A program made the translations under genes and the position numbers. From the NCBI RefSeq assembly GCF_035083965.1, contig NC_089726.1:12219501-12283500 (forward strand): a stretch of DNA of 64,000 nucleotides. The letters run 5' to 3'. Of the stretch, positions 49,544-62,000 are shown piece after piece (the stretch's first letter is position 1; every line of letters begins with the position of its first letter). The DNA is from Branchiostoma lanceolatum (taxonomy: Eukaryota > Chordata > Leptocardii > Amphioxiformes > Branchiostomatidae). A model generated the notes under the pieces. It was given only the letters and a program-made list of their open reading frames with translations, was not told the origin of the DNA and searched no databases.

Positions 49544-51427
49544 CTGTAATGAAAGGAAAAAAAAAACACATTGCATAAAACACCTAACATAACCACATCT
49601 CCACAGGAGAAATCAAAGTCTCCGCAATATCAAGTAGCTTACTGAGTATTTGAAAACAAATACATTATGTAAATATATGAATAATTATCATTCAAAGACC
49701 TATAAAACAGAACTTCAAAAGCAGATGAAGCAATAACAATAAGAGAAAACAAAATTGCAAATTTTATCAATTTGGAGGAAAGGTGCACTAAGCAAATAAG
49801 ATCTGATCAATTTTAGCTCATCGAAAAATGCCACTTATTATTTCTACAAACAACTACGATGTGTTGTCTACTTGACATTCCAACAGTCACAAATTCCTGT
49901 GCGCCCCCCCCCCCCCCACAACACCATGATGATGTGTCCTTGGTGAAAATCATTATCATAGGACGCTAACGCTCTAGATCTCCACAAAAACGACTCTGAG
50001 TGTCACTGAGAATACATTTACCTCCACCGATGGTGACTGTGATCACGGATGCTTCGATTTCTACCCCAAAACTGCAGCAAAAGTCTTCCTCAGCTCGGAG
50101 ACAACAAGCAACCCCGCAAAACTCTGCATGAGGGCGCGAGACTGCTGAGGGTCAAAGGTTAGCGTTAGCCATATCGGTACCTGATGGCTTCGTCTAGTGT
50201 CGCAATATGTCCGATATCGTATTAGAGACATTTTTACATTTTCTCGGTGATCTTGTCCGAAAGGAATATATATTTCTTCAAAACAGTGCCTGGTATTGTC
50301 TCTTGTGAATACAGAGACGCCTACATCCATTAGAGTTGATATGTCAAGGACCTTTATGAAGCAGTGAGTTAGGCAAAAACCTGTTTCATTCAGACCAGGG
50401 CATTCAGACATTTGTAGTAGAGTGAAACGAGTTAGGCAAAAAGCACAGACATGCCCGGACAAAGTAACCATACGTCATCAGTCCTGCTGCCGCTCCGTTC
50501 AGCTGATTGGTGGACGTGGAGAGACTTCCGGGTTGTGCCCAGACTGGTATCTGGTCTGCCCATTTATAACATCGGCAACAACGCGGACCGTCAGTAGATA
50601 CACACCTTAACGACAGCAATAGCACAGGTAAAGGACGACAGGTAGGCATGATACCACTGTCTAAGATACCATCTCACGTTCATATGGTGTTATAGGTGTT
50701 TGATATCTGTAAGAATCCGTTTAAATAACGGGGCCGACGCAAATGCGAAATGGGACTTTTGGCCATGGGTGTTTGAACTTTGCCCATAGCGACCAGCCAG
50801 TTGCGTATATTGTTCATTGGTTAACGCTAATGTAAGGTTGAGATATTGTTGAGTCTCAGTCTGATCTTCGGGAGAAAATAAGCCGTTGCCATAATGATTT
50901 TGCAAGCTGTCAAGCTGCGTTAACGAGAAACATTAATGCGTTGTGGGCGTGGCTCTTATCACTCGCATATCTGTTGTGATGGTGTTTGTTTGTGTATGTA
51001 CAGTTCTTCGGATCTATATGATCTGTGTTGATACGAGTCTGCCATTCAGTGTGATACACTAGCCGTGCATGCCAGTAATAGTATTACTATTATTCCCATG
51101 ATGATCATGTTCAGCACTACTGTAGACGAAAGAATTGCTGACAATTCACATGGACACAATTAATGCTACTGTATAATGTGAGGTCATGATAATGACATTC
51201 ATGTATCATCCTCATGATAATGACATTTATGTATCGTCCAAAGTCGGATTTTGTTCCTGCTGTTATTTTACACTGATTGATAAATGGTTGAGTCAAAGTT
51301 TTTGGTTAAGGAGAGGTTAATTTTATGAGACTTATTCTTGTTTGATAGCATGCAGACCCCAATCGATTTTCTGATATGTCTTAGAGAAGTCTTGTAATAA
51401 TGTATTTTTAACTTCCCACCGTTTCAG
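49544..51427. promoter_or_regulatory. Divergent promoter interval between the zinc-finger gene and PARP3
   Basis: The two genes are transcribed away from each other. A donor-like GGTGGAG/GTAAAT on the - strand at 50021-50022 could end a non-coding first exon of the zinc-finger gene. An AGCACAG/GTAAAG on the + strand at 50627-50628 could end a non-coding first exon of PARP3, whose coding exon clearly starts after an acceptor at 51427. The roughly 600 bases between the two donors would then act as a shared promoter. No TATA pair was identified. A C-homopolymer is at about 49903-49917. Confidence 0.4.
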
Positions 51428-51440
51428 ACCTTGGTGCAAC

Positions 51441-54400
51441 ATGCCTCGTGCAGCGAAGAGGAAAGCAGCAGCAGTCAAAGGTGGGGACTGTGCCATCCCC
51501 GACCCCAGCAAGATGACAGTGGCCCAGCTGAAGCAGGAGTGCACAAAGCTAGGACTGGGCACAGCTGGAACCAAGGCAGTTCTCTTGAAAAGGCTACAGG
51601 ACCATGCAGGGGCAGGTGAGAGAGTCGTGTTGGTCCTGTTACTTTCATATCCAGGCAGCCTGGCTGGAACTGATTTTTAGAAGGCACTGTGCTTTTTCTA
51701 ATCAATTACAGGGTCAAAATCATATGAAAGTGATTGTGGCACCTGTGTTGCCTGAAACACCTGTCTCCTGATACACCTGTCTCCTGATACACCTATCTCC
51801 AGAACACCTGTGTCTTGATACAGCTTTTTCCTGACACACCTGTCAATTTACACACCTGTTTCCTGATACACCTCTTGATACACCTGTCTCTTGATACACC
51901 CGTTCCCTGATACACATCTCTCCAGAAACACCTGTCTGCCGATACGGCTTTTTTCTGACACACCTGTCAATTTACATGCCTGTTTCCTGATACGCTTCTT
52001 GATACACCTGTCTCTTGATACACCTGTTCCCTGTTAACGTTACACCTGTCTCCTGAATCCTGATACATGTACATCTGTTCCCTGTCTCCTGGTGTATACC
52101 TGTTTCCTGATACACCTCTTGATACACCCGTCTCTTGATACATCTGTCTTCTGATACACCTGTTCCCTGTTGTATCTGTGTCCTGATCTACCTGTGTCTT
52201 TTATAACAGGTGGTAAGAAGGTGAAGACAGAGGATGCCCCCACCACAGCCAAGGCTGCAGCGGAGACGCTGAAGAAAGCTGCCTCGCCTACTAAGAAAGT
52301 GTACAAAGTGGATTCCTACTGTCCTCTTTCTGGGTCTGCTGAGGTATTTGCAAGAGTTTCATATTCACAAATCATGCTTTAGTCTATGTCATATTGATGT
52401 ATGTTTGTGCCATTAGAAGTTCATAGACGAAAACATAGTTCTTTATTAATGTAGGACTGCATTCAAAGAATTTTGATACGTGAAAATAGCACCAAAAAAA
52501 GAAAAAAGTGCAAACACTTTAAAATTGATTAGTTTCATTGGTTAATCAATAAAAATAACATGTTGCATAGCATTAAGTAGAGTAAGGGTGAGCCGATGTG
52601 CTTGGCTAACTCAGTAACTTTTTTGGGTCATCGCAGGCTCATGCCAGAGCTCATGCCATCTCTGCCATCACTGAATGATCATGTCTGTACATACAAAATG
52701 TGTCTGCACTACTTCATCATTCATTGTCTATTGTCTTATTCAGGTACATGATGACTATGACTGCATGTTGAACCAGACCAACATTGGACACAACAACAAC
52801 AAGTACTACGTAATTCAGCTCATCAGGACGAGTGGGGCATCCCGCTACTATGTTTGGAACAGATGGGGCAGAGTGGTAATTTGTTGCCTGCAGTTCTTTC
52901 TAATGCTGATAGATGACTCTTTTGAGCTGTAAAGATTAGCCCATATTTGATATTAAGACAGGATGATTTCTGATCTTGACGAACAACATGGTCTAATACT
53001 TTCTTGTTCCAAGCCATACAAATCTATCTCTTCAGTTTCTCAAAAGAAAGATTAATAGTTTCCGGCATTATATTAATTGAGTAAACTTCAAATTATTTGG
53101 AAATCCAGACCAGAGGCAGTATTGCAGATCAGATATTCTTCCTAGGTACTTTGGCTATCCTCCCAGTCTGATCCAATGGTGGATGAGATGTTGAAGAGCT
53201 TTCAAAAAAATTTCTTTGAAAAAAATTACATTTTAGTTTCTAAATACATGGTAAAACTCTCCATGACAATTAAGTCCCTATTAAAGTAGCAGGGCTGCGC
53301 CGCCGCAGCCCCAAATTAATAATACAGTTACGTTCTGCCCACTTCCCTGGTACAAATCAAGCCAAATTAGACAGAAGGGTGTCTGCGACCTTGACCACTA
53401 ATCCATGACCTGTCCTGTGCAGGGAGAGCCCGGCCAGAATGCCCTGAAGGGCCCTTGGGACATCGAGACGGCCAAGAAGGATTTTGAGAAGAAATTCAAG
53501 GACAAGACAAAGAACGACTGGAGTAAGCGGGGCAGCTTTGCGCCTGTCACAGGGAAGTACACTCTGCTGGAGATGGACACAGATGACACGGAGGAGGATG
53601 AGCAAGATACAGCTGAGAAGGTCAGGAGGAGCATGTTACTATGGTAACTGATGCCTGCCATCTGTCATGTTTTATGTGAACTGCAGTTTTTAGTGCGAAA
53701 TTTCAGCCACAAGTAGAAACTTCTGAGTTAGCTTGTTTTAGATAAGGCATGCTATGCCAGTAGGAGAAGAATAGATGCATTTGTTTTTTGTTGGATGTTT
53801 GAGTGATTAGTAGATTTGCTGATTGATTTGTGATCTAATCTGCAAGAATATAGCAGACACAATAGAAGGAAGGTTATGATAATTGTTCCCATACCCAATT
53901 CTCACTACTTTCACAGTCATTCTGTCTACAGTAGGTAAGATTTGATAGAATCTCTCAAGATTATCAGATGAAATGATTTTATTTTCTGTGCACAATTTGT
54001 AAATTTCATATTCTATTTTCCAACACCTAGATTGCTCGTCTGGATGAGCTAGATGGTGTAGTGAGAAAGGTCCTGCCTTCCTCCCTAAACTCCCCCACCC
54101 AGAGTCTCATGAAACTCATCTTTGACAACGACATGTTCAAGGAACAAATGGCAAAGATGGAGATAGGTAACTGTCTATTCTTCACAGTGCATAGTTTAAA
54201 GTACATCTTTCTTTTTCTTGTTCAAAGAATTTAGCAAAAAAAAACGAGGAAGTTTTCTTTTATCATTTGTTTGAGCACAACATGACTGCAATGTATATTT
54301 ATCATTATGATATTATGTAAATCCTAAAATGGTCTATAAAACCATAGATGTTTTGGATTGTCACCAGATGTGCGCAAGATGCCGCTGGGAAAACTAAGCA

Positions 54401-56654
54401 AGGCTCAGATCGCCAAGGGTTTTGAGGTCCTGGATGAGATAGAGGAGGAACTGAAGATGAGCAGGACCAGCCGTCTGACCGAGCTGTCGTCGCGGTTCTA
54501 CACGGTCATCCCGCACGACTTCGGCCGCAGGGTGCCGCCGGTCATCAATGACCAGGAGAAGCTGAGGAAGAAAATGGATATGCTGCTGGTGAGGAGAATT
54601 AGCCTATGGGCTTTAATAACTTTGCCATTGTTGTTTTTGTTCTTAGTTTGAAATATTGCTAATTATCATTTGCTAATTGGCATCAAAGTGTATCAGGTTT
54701 AAACATTACATAATGAACACGCATTCTAACATTCTCCCTGCTGCCTAATTAAGTTCAAATGGCTACCTTAGTTGACTGAAAGTTGAATGAGGCCTTTTAA
54801 TTCAGGCAGTTCTTCGATCATCAGCACTTTTGTTATGCTCAATGAACTTAAGATAAGATTAGCAGCAATACCATTTGAGTTTGGATAGGTTTTACATCCT
54901 GTTTTCCCATGACTGCTTCCCATAACATGTTCTGTAACATAGCATAACATAGTATGTTTTCCCCATCCACAGGTACTGGGTGACATTGAGATTGCCCAGG
55001 CCATGCAGAAGGACAAGGACAAAGATGATGGGTCCGAGGCCACGGACATTAAGCATCCTCTGGATGTGAACTATGACCTCCTGAACTGCGGCTTGGAGCT
55101 GGTGAAGCCCTCGTCAGAAGAGTTCAAAGTCATTGAGAAGTACACCGAAGCCACCAAGTACTCCGGCTGGAGAGATCCCAAGATTCTGAATGTGTGGAAA
55201 GTGGACAGGGGTGGGGAGGTGTGTAAGCACTTGTTAATGTTAATCAAAAAAAGATCTACAAAATAGTATTGATCAACCAACTACTAGTATATCACTTTTA
55301 TGGTTTGATTCCTAACACGGCTAGCTTATAGGCTTTGTGTTTGCTCTTTTTTGCTATTTTAGACCCTCAGTTCAAAGACAGTTGTCAGTAGTCAAATCAA
55401 GTCTGCAAATGATACTCAGCATTAAGTAGTAAAAGAAGGGGAAAGTAATGTCTCTGAGGTAAAAGGCTTATTGAGATGAATGTTTCTTTTACACTTTCAA
55501 TTACATGTATTACAAAATGGAAACCTTTTTTTTCCAGGGAGATCGGTTCAAAGAACATGACCGTCTGGAGAACAGGAAGCTTTTGTGGCATGGTACAAAC
55601 GTTGCGGTGGTGGCGGCCATCTTGAAAACCGGGCTGCGCATCATGCCGCACTCTGGTGGCCGTGTCGGGCGAGGAATCTATTTTGCATCGGAAAACAGCA
55701 AGTCTGCTGCATATGGTAAGTCTCAGCAATTTAATCTTACCTCTCATAAGACTGCAACATTTAAAAATGGTGTTATAAGGATAAAGAACTTCTTGAACAC
55801 CTGGATATCTGAAGTGTGGATTACTGGTGCTGGATTAGTAGATTTCTATCAGTTCACTGTGTTTTTTATGTGGCAATCTTAGGGATTTAAGTTGGTGGAA
55901 TTATGAGAGTTGACAACATTTGATGAATGAACAGACTTTTTGCCAAGTGACTCTATCCCTGTTATTCATAAATGTCTGTTTAAAACCTCATAATTAATCT
56001 ATATTTCTTTAACCTTTTCCAGTGGGATGTGCATCAGATAATGTAGGTATCATGTTCCTGAATGAAGTTGCTCTGGGAAAGGAGAAACGCATCACCCGAG
56101 ACGACAGCAGCCTCACCAAGGCTCCCGCAGGGTTTGACTCTGTGGTGGCTGTAGGGAGGAGGGAACCAGGTAAATAACGCTACTTACTGAATTATCTCTT
56201 ACATCAGCACTGCATTTTACATTATTCTTGGCTTGTCCCTTGTGGTAGAGAGAGAACAACCGTAGGTGATGAAAGGTAAAAATGAAAGAGGGGAAAACTC
56301 TCTAGCTTAGGTTTAGTTGAAATGTACTGCATACCACTAATAAAATCACATCCTTGAAACAAAGTTTGACTGTAGTTTTCTGTACGCCAACATGTTAAAG
56401 TTAGACGTTGTTCCCAGTATGTCTAAATTCCAAAAACCTGAGTGCCCATATATCATCTTCTGCCTTTCTAACCCACAGACCCCAAGAAGAACACAAGCAT
56501 GAAGCTGGAGGGCAAGACCGTGGTGGTGCCGCAGGGACAGCCCATCAACCAGAAGGAAGGACAGAGCAGCTCCTTTGGCCAGACTGAGTACCTGGTCTAC
56601 AAGGAGAACCAGTGCCGTATCCGCTATCTCCTCAAGATGAAATTCGGCAGTTAG
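51441..56654 (+). CDS. PARP3: PARP3-type mono-ADP-ribosyltransferase with N-terminal SAP-like domain
   Basis: Coding exons 51441-51615, 52210-52343, 52744-52875, 53423-53620, 54031-54166, 54368-54588, 54973-55218, 55538-55715, 56023-56169, 56479-56654; 1743 nt, 580 residues (human PARP3 about 533-540). PARP3 attaches ADP-ribose from NAD+ at DNA breaks and supports end joining. Seen: basic tail MPRAAKRKAAAVKGG, a SAP-like helix pair at about 25-56 (MTVAQLKQECTKLGLGTAGT), a WGR domain at about 104-200 (NNNKYYVIQL, NRWGRV, KKDFEKKFKDKTKNDW), a regulatory helical domain at about 230-380 (DVRKMPLGKLSKAQIAKGFE) and the ART domain with H432 (LLWHGTN), Y462 (GRGIYFASENSKSA) and E559 (TEYLVYKENQCRIRYLL), the complete H-Y-E triad. 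The start is the first ATG after a splice acceptor at 51427. The long N-terminus with a SAP-like segment is not in vertebrate PARP3. Confidence 0.94.
51750..52200. repeat. ~16-bp minisatellite, CTGATACACCTGTCTC type
   Basis: About 450 bases made of imperfect copies of a 16-base unit (CTGATACACCTGTCTC and variants) in PARP3 intron 1, running almost to the acceptor at 52209. Unit length and order vary, so the array is probably polymorphic. Confidence 0.85.
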
Positions 56655-56960
56655 GAGAACATTTGGGGACAGTTTGAACTATGTTTTTTTACTTTGTTTT
56701 TATTTTCTATACTTGTCTTTTATAATTTTCTCTTATAGCACAGATTAAGGTGCTATTTTATGAGATTTTAGCTGAAATGTTTGATTGTATCTAAAGATAA
56801 TCTACCTTCAAGTTGGTGTTTATTACTGTGCAGCAAAGAAGTAGAGTATAGACATACCAAAGAAGAATGGCCTACCTTAGGGAAAGTACCTTATGATATG
56901 ATTGTAATTATTATATTCCCCTTCCAGTGGGAAGGGGGATATATTGTTTTTGCTTGCCTG

Positions 56961-57010
56961 TTCTTCTTCTTTCTTCTTCTTCTTCTTCTTCTTCTTCTTC
57001 TTCTTCTTCT
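56961..57010. repeat. (TTC)n microsatellite
   Basis: A TTC trinucleotide tract of about 50 bases directly before the 127-bp array. It may be part of the same composite repeat. Confidence 0.9.
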
Positions 57011-57090
57011 GCCAAAAACCAAGTAGATGTGCGGTGGTAGCTCTACTAATGGTATTGCAGAAAGTTATATGTACCTTATGTTACAATGTA

Positions 57091-58250
57091 CGGATGTTAT
57101 ATTTGAGATGTAGGTACCTATAGGAAAGGTGATAACACCTGACAATAAATTATGCTAATGAGTACCTTATTTGCATAATCTATGCATAAACTTGTTTTCC
57201 CTTACCGTAAAAGCTGCGGATGTCATCTTTGACATGTAGGTACCTTTAGGAAAGGTGAATGCACCTGGACAATAAATTATGCTAATGAGGACCTCATTTG
57301 CATAATTTATGCAGAAACGTGTATTCCCCTTACCGTAAAAGCTGTAGATGTCATATTTGAGATGTAGGTACCTTCAGGAAAGGTGAACACACCTGGCCAT
57401 GAATTATGCTAATGAGGACCTCATTTGCATAATTTATGGATAAACTTGTATTTCCCTTACCGTAAAAGCTGCGGATGTCATCTTTAAGATGTAGGTACCT
57501 TTAGGAACGGTGAATGCACCTGGACATAAATTATGCTAATAAGGACCTAATTTGCATAATTTATGCATAAACTTGTATTTCCCTTACCGTAAAAGCTGCA
57601 GATGTCATATTTGAGATGTAGGTACCTTTAGGAAAGGTGAACACACCTGGCCATAAATTATGCTAATGTGGACCTCATTTGCATAATTAATGCATAAACT
57701 TGTATTTTCCTTACCGTAAAAGCTACGGATGTCATATCTGAGATGTAGGTACCATTAGGAAAGGCCAGGGAACCTGGCCATAAATTATGCTAATGAGGAC
57801 CTCATTTGCATAATTTATGCATAAACTTGAATTTTCCTTACCGTAAAAGCTATGGATGTCATATTTGAGTTGTAGGTACCTTTAGGAAAGGCGAATACGC
57901 CTGACCATAAATTTTGCTAATGTGGACCTCATTTCCATAATTTAGTCATAAACTTGTATTTCCCTTACCGTGAAAGCTACGGATGTCATATTTGAGATGT
58001 AGGTACCATTAGGAAGGGTCATAAAACCTGGCCATAAATTATGCTAATGAGGGCCTCATTTGCATAATGTATGCATATCCCTCACCGTAAAGGCTACGAT
58101 TGTCATATTTCAGATGTAGGTACCTTTAGGCGAGGTGAACACACCTGTATATAAATTATGCTAATGCTGACCTCCTTTGCATAATTTATGCAGAAACTTC
58201 ATAATACCCTTACAGCCGATGTCATATTTGAGGTGTAGGTAATGGGAGGG
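57091..58250. repeat. Tandem array of ~127-bp units containing octamer-like motifs
   Basis: About nine units. The marker GGATGTCAT recurs at roughly 57091, 57217, 57346, 57471, 57598, 57725, 57851, 57980, 58097 and 58208, so most periods are 125-129 and the last two are shorter. Each unit has GAGATGTAGGTACC, an inverted pair ATTATGCTAATGAG / CTCATTTGCATAAT, and CCCTTACCGTAAAAGCT. ATTTGCAT is the POU/Oct octamer and ATGCTAAT is close to it. A preceding hairpin (ATATTCCCCTTCC...GGGAAGGGGGATAT) and a trailing GGGAGGGGAATAT suggest that the array sits inside a larger mobile element. Confidence 0.85.
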
Positions 58251-58976
58251 GAATATCCTGCATTTTCCCGAAAATGTTGCCATTCTAGTCTGTGTCTGTA
58301 ATCATGATATAGAGATTATTTCAAAATGATATGAAGAAAATGTTGCAGCTGCTATTCATAGAAATTCATCTACTACATGATGCTGTGATGTTATGTACAT
58401 TCAGCTAAAGTCTTTTATCCCAAAAAGTTTGTCAATCAGAGATTTCCACTGTCAGAACTATGTAAACCCTTTCTTGTACTACAGGATATTGCATTGATGC
58501 TGTAAGTATGCTTTTATTTGGTTACTCTATTTGATGTTGATGACTAAGAATTGTCCATTTTACATAGCAAGAGACAAAGGGAATCAAAGACAGTAAAAAT
58601 GTATTGTACATTTTATGTGAGAAATTATGATATAAAAATCAGAACATAAAAGCCTAATTTATATTTCAAACTTGAAATACAATATCATATGGTGTGAAAC
58701 AGTTGGAAAATACACTGAAAACACTTGGAAACTTTGGCGTATGTAAAAGACATGTTTTTGTCATTACTAATATACTTTGTTCAATGCAATGCATTCCATG
58801 CCATGAGCGGACAATAGGTGCAATATACTTGCTGTCACCACTTCAACTTTTCAGCTCAACAAATAAAGCTGTCAGGGCTCCTCCAAATGTCTCTGTATAT
58901 GAGTTCACATGATGGGGACAGAGTCGTAAATTCATCAGTAACTAATCAACATTTGGACTTCAAATATGTGGAATGT

Positions 58977-59038
58977 TAGCCTGAGTGACATCCTGGTTAG
59001 TTCTAGGCTCTACCTCTACCAGGATGACACTCAGGCTA
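58977..59038. mobile_element. 62-bp hairpin MITE with 9-bp target-site duplication
   Basis: Inverted arms of 21 bases with one mismatch (58977-58997 and 59018-59038; TAGCCTGAGTG... / ...CACTCAGGCTA) surround a 20-base loop. GTGGAATGT occurs perfectly on both sides, at 58968-58976 and 59039-59047. This is a textbook insertion footprint. Nine-base duplications are typical of Mutator-like elements, although an 8-base type plus a chance match is possible. Confidence 0.85.
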
Positions 59039-59047
59039 GTGGAATGT

Positions 59048-62000
59048 CCGTTTTAGACCTAAAAGTGGCTGTAGTTCACAATCCCTTATTTCATACACAC
59101 TGGAGACCTTTACTGTATCATTCCCACAAGATAGATAGACAAACTCAGAGCTGATTCAAGGTTGATGTCACTCCTGCTAATCCTACTATAATCCACAGTG
59201 AGCAGATGTTGCTGCATCACCCGACCAAACATGTTGTTAGACTTCATTCACAGAGAGGAAAAAGTCTCTTCCTCCAGACAAAGTTTTATCTATTGTTAGG
59301 TCTGGGACTCTACCAGTATTTTCTGATAGCCATTCAGATAAGTGAGTGGGCGAAGGCCCTGCAAACCCACACTGTTTACGTCCAAAAGAGCAATGAAACT
59401 CGCTGCCCTCTGTGCACTAGGCACGAAGGAACAAACGGGAACATTCTGCTAATTTGAAAGATTTCAAGGGAAGATTACCCTTGCAGTCGACGGGTCCTCT
59501 TAGCTTTGTTCCCGTTAAACTTTCCGACAGGGACTATTTTGATTGACAAGGTCAAAACAATGGGTGACAGTTGTATCAGCTACAAGTGAGTCAGACAGAG
59601 GTTTTTCTAAGAGTTGTCCTAAAAGATAAAATCCTGTTAGAGATCGTATGCTGTACAGCATGTACAATATGCTACACAAAGCAGATGTACATGTGTAGCT
59701 TTGGTTGGATTACGGTTCAAGTCACTGTTGCAAAGAGTATGCTTACATGGAAGGATGTCTGCACTTTTTCAAGTCTTAAACACAATAGGAACGCATAAGA
59801 TCATTTTCCTGATATTGAACTAAGAATAAACAACAGTACACAGACAAATCCGGAAAATATCAACTTCTCCGTAAATTTCCGCGCCCTTTCACAGAAGGAG
59901 GTAATTCCTTAATTACAATCATTCATATTGAAGCGAAGATATGGTGCGTTCTAGAACAAGTTACCATAGAATGCGAAGATCGAGTGAAGCAGCAAGCCCT
60001 GAATAGGAATCTATGTTTGTGGACAATTATAGGCCAGAAAGTCCTTGGCAGCTCAAGTGGTCTTGGTCCTTGATTATACACAAAATACTTTACGTTCTCA
60101 TAGACTTGAGATTGTGGTTGATTGACGAAAAATCTTGTTATGAATAATGAAATCTAATATGAACGGGAATATGGGATCGTGGAAAGGTCTAGACCGGAGT
60201 CCTTTAATAGCTTAACAGATTCCTCGATCTTTGTCCTCAACAATAGTAATCAAGGTGCCTTACGTACGTTAACTAGACAGTTTGTTGTTTTCTATTGGCT
60301 GTGGGAACTTTGTGTCCCTACACCCTTCGACAGTTCAGGAGGGAGGACAGAGACTGGAGGCTTAATCCAGCCTGATCCCTCCGTGCCCGATACCCGCTCC
60401 AACCGAGCGCTAAAGGCACTAAACAGGAGCACGCTTGTCGTCTGTTTACCGAACCTGTCGTGAGTCGATGATTGAACGTCAGGTAAGAACATCACTGACC
60501 CGTCTATAAACATGCACCGCCCAAGCCATTAAGGTTCTATTGCAACCCACGCTGCCTCACCTATACACGCATCTTCGCGACATCCTTGGCAGTTGAGTAT
60601 TGTGAATGAAAGTTGAGCTGTAATTGCCAACGCGGAAATTGGACTTGCCCAAATTTTCGACTGTTCAACTCCAGTCTCTGTCGTGGAGTTGAGTATATTT
60701 GAGAATTATAACTGGGGTTGCGAACCGGCTGATTTAGTCTATTCTTATCACATACGGCAAGTACGGAGTAAAAAGACCTCGAAACATTACTAGTGATGAT
60801 CTCTAAAAGATTGTTGAGATCTTATATCAGTAAGAACGACGTTTTGCTAGACACGATGTAATAAGACATTTTCAGTTTTCCTTTCACTTGCGGCCATTCG
60901 TCAAAATTGCTCTGTGACATTCGTTCTGATAATTCTCGCTCCCATCCGCGACATTAGCAATAATCAGCTTTCTGACATTAACATCGGCTTTGAAGTGATT
61001 CTTAAGTGCACTTGAGACAGGCGGAGAGAGGCGTGATAACATCACACCTCGCGTGCAGTAACGTTGGTATCACCTCATAGACCGCGACCTCCGGGGGTGT
61101 GAGGGCCATGGTCTGCGTTTCTTCAGGATGACATGACTTCACTGTTACTGCATGCACTCTGCATGTCCGGCCGCTTACAGTTATGTAAGGACTTGGCAGC
61201 CGCTACATGTTCTTTGGGATGAAATGCGAGCATATAGCCTGATGAAAAATTATCTGTTTGAGACAGAGATTTCTTACGATTGGGTGCCACAAACTTTATC
61301 CTAAATTTTCATTGAGAGAATCTGGTGCTGAGTAAACCACTAGGTCAAGCTGCGAATTTTCAACCTGATTCTGTGGGGTCTTGTCAGATTATTGTATCTC
61401 TAGTCATAAACAAACAAGAAAACTGCCAGACAAAGCAGACGGCTTCAATCACAACAGACGGAGATAGAGAGGAGACCACTTGCTATCCTTCCTCCTGATG
61501 ACTCCATCATGGCCAGATTTGAACATTTCAGGTATCAATATCTTACCAGAAAGCAAGAAGAGGATTCGTTGGTACTCATTAAATCCAATACCTCGTGAGA
61601 TTTAATGATGAGGGAGAGAGAATGATAGTCACAACTCACAAGTGGCAGAGAGAAGATGAAGATAGATTGATATATAGATGTAGTGATGAAAATGGTAGCA
61701 CCGGATTTTTGGATGGTGATGGGAATCATGTGCATGATAGCTTTCTTTTTCCAGTAGTGGAATTATGTACAGACCTTGGACATTGGACGTCAAGCACGGT
61801 GGAAGACGAAACACATTTTATTTCAAGTTGCCCCTTCTACGATCAAGAAAGAAAGGCGCTGTTTCATGGCCACCAAATTCCATCCAAATTTCTCCATGTT
61901 AACAGACAAAAAGAAAACTACCCTCCTCTTAACATCACAAAACCCACACATTATAGAAAAAGTGGGATCATTCGTCTTCCACTGTCTCGGAAAAAGAAGT

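Larger units (their letters stand above)
56655..58967. other. PARP3 3' region and repeat-rich sequence
   Basis: No gene is supported. It contains the PARP3 3' untranslated region (I saw no convincing AATAAA before the array), a hairpin at about 56915-56943, a TTC microsatellite and the ~127-bp tandem array, then ordinary AT-rich sequence from 58270. Confidence 0.5.

Noticed and set aside
53290-53311. GC-rich palindrome GGGCTGCG...CGCAGCCC in PARP3 intron 3
   Set aside because: Too short to be called an element or structured RNA, and no T tract or partner supports a function.
58694-60463. Several + strand open frames of 60-94 codons
   Set aside because: No recognisable motif, no splice-linked partners, and AT-rich composition typical of non-coding sequence here.
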